Positions 6,832 to 8,404 of a stretch of DNA of 8,404 bases are shown piece after piece; position 1 is the stretch's first letter; the number at the start of each line of letters is the position of its first letter. The notes beneath the pieces are model-generated. The model had not been told where the DNA came from, did no database searches, and was given only the letters and a program-made list of their open reading frames with translations. The translations under genes were made by a program, and so were the position numbers. The stretch covers positions 1 to 8,404 of the forward strand of contig QMZD01000059.1 of NCBI GenBank assembly GCA_003662985.1, given 5' to 3'. The stretch is from Archaeoglobales archaeon (GTDB lineage: Archaea; Halobacteriota; Archaeoglobi; Archaeoglobales; Archaeoglobaceae).

Positions 6832-7473
6832 TCAATCCAATTCAATATTCCTACTCCTCTCGAGCCTGTCGAGGAAATTGTGTATGAGTACGACACATTG
6901 ATCCGCCTGAAGTGAGAGTGGGGAGACGGAGATTATCCCCCTTACCTTTCTTAAAATTAGCTCCTCAATATCTCCACCTACTCCGAGGTGATCTCCCATT
7001 ACGAAGACCGTTTTCTCTTCTGGACCTATTGATAAATCGAAAATGTCTCTTCCGTCTTCTCTTAGATAAAATATCGAAAAGTCACCTAATTCTGAAAGAA
7101 TCTCGTTTACAGATTTCTTAGCGGTAAAAATTCCAGGGGAGGTCTCTTTCCACTCTTCACCTCTGTGTTTCAATGCCTTTCTGATCAATCCTGCCACATT
7201 TCTTTCATCGGGTGACATGTATCTTACCTTGCCTCCATGAACAAGAATCGACCTGGGAGGGTCAGGTTCACCGAGAAGAACCCCAATAGCTCCGGAATCT
7301 TTTCGTATTCCATGGGAAATGAAAAGAGACTGCGCTATAAACCTGCATACAATATCCATCCTGCCCCCAGAACTGGGGAGGTCGTTGAGGTTGAAATCTC
7401 CGGTTGAGGCTTTGTTTCCAATAATAATGAAAAGCCTTTTCAAGGAGCGTGTGGGATCTGATTCATGATTCAT
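6832..7473 (-). CDS. trmY: tRNA (pseudouridine(54)-N(1))-methyltransferase
   Basis: A 213-residue SPOUT-class methyltransferase that methylates N1 of pseudouridine 54 in the T-arm of archaeal tRNA using S-adenosylmethionine. Signatures matching Methanocaldococcus TrmY are FNLNDLPSSGGRMDIVCRFI near 27-46, FISHGIRKD, GEPDPP, MSPDERN, TSPGIFT, then the C-terminal trefoil knot with GDHLGVG from residue 160, ISVSPLSLQADQC ending at C193, and VLIHNFLDR. The family usually begins close to the first strand (here KRLFIIIGNK), so about 11 residues are extra. TTG at codon 11 could be an alternative start, but the TATA box lies exactly 26.5 nt from ATG 7473, supporting that start and a leaderless message. 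The stop is 8 nt before the ATG of the aldolase-like gene, so the two form one unit. The gene is complete. Confidence 0.96.
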   Translation of the reverse strand: MNHESDPTRSLKRLFIIIGNKASTGDFNLNDLPSSGGRMDIVCRFIAQSLFISHGIRKDSGAIGVLLGEPDPPRSILVHGGKVRYMSPDERNVAGLIRKALKHRGEEWKETSPGIFTAKKSVNEILSELGDFSIFYLREDGRDIFDLSIGPEEKTVFVMGDHLGVGGDIEELILRKVRGIISVSPLSLQADQCVVLIHNFLDRLERSRNIELD

Positions 7474-7494
7474 CCTTGAACTATCCTGCTTGGC

Positions 7495-7505
7495 TATTTA
7501 AATTT
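7495..7505 (-). promoter_or_regulatory. TATA box of the trmY unit (leaderless)
   Basis: On the minus strand AAATTTAAATA has its TTTAAA core at 7502-7497, centred 26.5 nt upstream of the trmY ATG at 7473. A run of A residues precedes it (7519-7511, minus strand). There is no useful Shine-Dalgarno, since AAGG touches the ATG directly, so the transcript should begin at the start codon. Confidence 0.6.
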
Positions 7506-7541
7506 GTTTAGTTTTTTTAAGCAACATTTAGTTTTAGGTAA

Positions 7542-7880
7542 GAATTTGCAGGTCTATCTCAGCTTAGTGGTGGACAGCAGCAGCGCGTTGCAATAGCAAG
7601 AGCTTTAGCCATGAATCCAGAGGTTATGCTCTTCGATGAGGTTACCTCAGCTCTCGATCCTGAACTCGTCAAGGAGGTTTTGGATGTCATGAAGCAACTC
7701 GCTCAGGATGGAATGACCATGATGATCGTTGTAACGCATGAGATGGGTTTTGCTAGAGAAGTTGGAGACAGACTCATTTTCATGGACGAAGGAGTTATAG
7801 TTGAGGAAGGTGAGCCTCTGGAAATTTTCGAGAGTCCAAAAAATCCGAGGACAAGGAGGTTTTTGAGTGTTATACTGTAA
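7542..7880 (+). pseudogene. 5'-truncated polar amino acid ABC transporter ATPase
   Basis: The open frame from 7542 to the TAA at 7878-7880 encodes only the C-terminal half of a GlnQ/HisP/ArtP-type ATPase: signature [18 protein letters not shown] from 7557, Walker B VMLFDE, the D-loop in SALDPEL, the H-loop VVTHEM, then the family C-terminus [23 protein letters not shown]. Walker A and the Q-loop, roughly 130 residues, are missing, so it cannot bind and hydrolyse ATP as a normal subunit. An in-frame stop lies at 7539-7541. The +1 frame just upstream (7531-7557) reads LGKNLQVY, which could be a frameshifted piece of the preceding segment (usually ..YPSQLSGGQ), but the match is weak. No permease or binding protein is adjacent and no promoter is visible. 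The remaining half has no further stops, so loss is probably recent. A short protein could in principle start at ATG 7611. Confidence 0.85.
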
Positions 7881-7944
7881 ATTCCGTAAATTTGCTTAAG
7901 ATTAGGTTAAATTGCAGGTTAAAATTTCAATCGATTTTCAGGAA

Positions 7945-7953
7945 TATTTAAAT
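7945..7953 (+). promoter_or_regulatory. TATA box of the aIF2 alpha gene (leaderless)
   Basis: TATTTAAAT has a TTTAAA core at 7947-7952 centred 26.5 nt before ATG 7976, the same sequence and distance as at trmY. There is no Shine-Dalgarno between it and the ATG, which points to a leaderless message. The gene is therefore transcribed on its own rather than reading through from the ABC remnant. Confidence 0.65.
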
Positions 7954-7975
7954 TCAAGGCAATCATCTTTCGTTC

Positions 7976-8404
7976 ATGGCCAATAAAAAATCTGACGATA
8001 AGCTCGTAATCAAAAGACCAGGATATCCTACAAGGGGTGAGTTGGTTATCGGAACTGTTACAAGGGTTCTCGATTTTGGAGCGTTTATATCTTTAGACGA
8101 ATATGAAAACAAGGAAGGTCTTGTCCATATCAGCGAAATTGCTCCCGGCTGGATCAAGGACATAAGGGACTACGTTAAGAAGGGGCAGAAGGTTGTGTGT
8201 AAGGTTCTTGACATAAACCCGAAAAGGGGGCATATAGACCTTTCCATAAAGGACGTCAATGATAGACAGAGAAGGGAGAAAATGCAGCAGTGGAAGAGTG
8301 AGCAAAGGGCCTTCAAATGGATGGAGATAGCAGGTGAAAAGGTTGGAATACAAAGAAAAGAGCTCGTCGATATAGGAAGAAAACTTCTTAAAGAATTCGA
8401 GACG
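7976..8404 (+). CDS. eif2a: translation initiation factor aIF2, alpha subunit (partial, 3' end beyond window)
   Basis: The first 143 codons of the archaeal alpha subunit of initiation factor 2, which with beta and gamma delivers initiator Met-tRNA to the small ribosomal subunit. The N-terminal S1 RNA-binding domain is clear from about residue 20: RGELVIGTVTRVLDFGAFIS, then DEYENKEGLVHISEIAPGW, VKKGQKVVCKVLDINPKRGH and IDLSIKDV ending near 94. RQRREKMQQWKSEQRA then starts the helical middle domain. The first 12 residues (MANKKSDDKLVI) are a short hydrophilic extension before the usual KRPGYP start. Full-length proteins are near 260-270 residues, so about half is seen. The frame is open to the last base. 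The start is ATG with a leaderless-type promoter. Genes commonly beside it in other archaea (ribosomal L44e and S27e) are not upstream here. Confidence 0.96.
   Translation, partial: MANKKSDDKLVIKRPGYPTRGELVIGTVTRVLDFGAFISLDEYENKEGLVHISEIAPGWIKDIRDYVKKGQKVVCKVLDINPKRGHIDLSIKDVNDRQRREKMQQWKSEQRAFKWMEIAGEKVGIQRKELVDIGRKLLKEFET

Noticed and set aside
6600..6887. Plus-strand open frames across the aldolase/trmY junction
   Set aside because: They cover two conserved minus-strand proteins; the composition is typical of antisense shadows.
8093..8353. Minus-strand open frame opposite aIF2 alpha
   Set aside because: Antisense to a conserved S1 domain and with no features of its own.
1..8404. CRISPR array, tRNA/rRNA gene, insertion sequence or integrase site
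   Set aside because: No spaced identical repeats, no tRNA-like cloverleaf in the intergenic gaps, no transposase motifs and no terminal inverted repeats were seen around the ABC remnant or elsewhere.

Overview
The window looks like chromosomal DNA from a euryarchaeon, most likely Archaeoglobales (Archaeoglobus, Geoglobus or Ferroglobus type). The case rests on archaea-specific genes (the alpha subunit of initiation factor aIF2, the tRNA pseudouridine-54 methyltransferase TrmY, an archaeal-type ValRS), TATA boxes about 26 nt upstream of start codons, Shine-Dalgarno sites of the GGTGAT type, and a Ku/DNA-ligase pair, which is uncommon in archaea but which I recall from Archaeoglobus. From memory, a FAH-family gene also lies beside valS in A. 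fulgidus. Coding density is high and no gene-free stretch exceeds 300 nt.

Layout. (1) 1-164: non-coding or decayed DNA with a possible remnant of a minus-strand gene end and the promoter of the first gene. (2) 165-911 +: FAH-family hydrolase/isomerase. (3) 1059-3740 +: complete valyl-tRNA synthetase with its own promoter and a good ribosome binding site; it carries a small in-frame tandem repeat. (4) 3867-4265 +: small TrmB-like winged-helix protein. (5) 4360-5124 and 5149-6117 +: Ku and a stand-alone LigD-type ATP-dependent ligase, a two-gene non-homologous end-joining unit. (6) 6118-6223: convergent junction with degenerate 8-nt repeats. (7) 7473-6224 -: trmY followed directly by a class II aldolase-like gene, one transcription unit. 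(8) 7542-7880 +: the C-terminal half of a polar amino acid ABC-transporter ATPase that has lost its Walker A half. (9) 7976 to the end +: aIF2 alpha, cut by the window edge.

How the genes work together. Ku and the ligase clearly form one functional unit: break-end binding and sealing. No LigD-type polymerase or phosphoesterase domain is present in the ligase or nearby, so any end processing must be encoded elsewhere. The upstream TrmB-like gene is a candidate regulator by position only. valS, trmY and aIF2 alpha all serve translation but are separate transcription units. Four genes (FAH, ku, trmY, aIF2 alpha) appear leaderless, with the TATA centre 24.5-26.5 nt from the start codon; valS and the TrmB-like gene instead have Shine-Dalgarno leaders.
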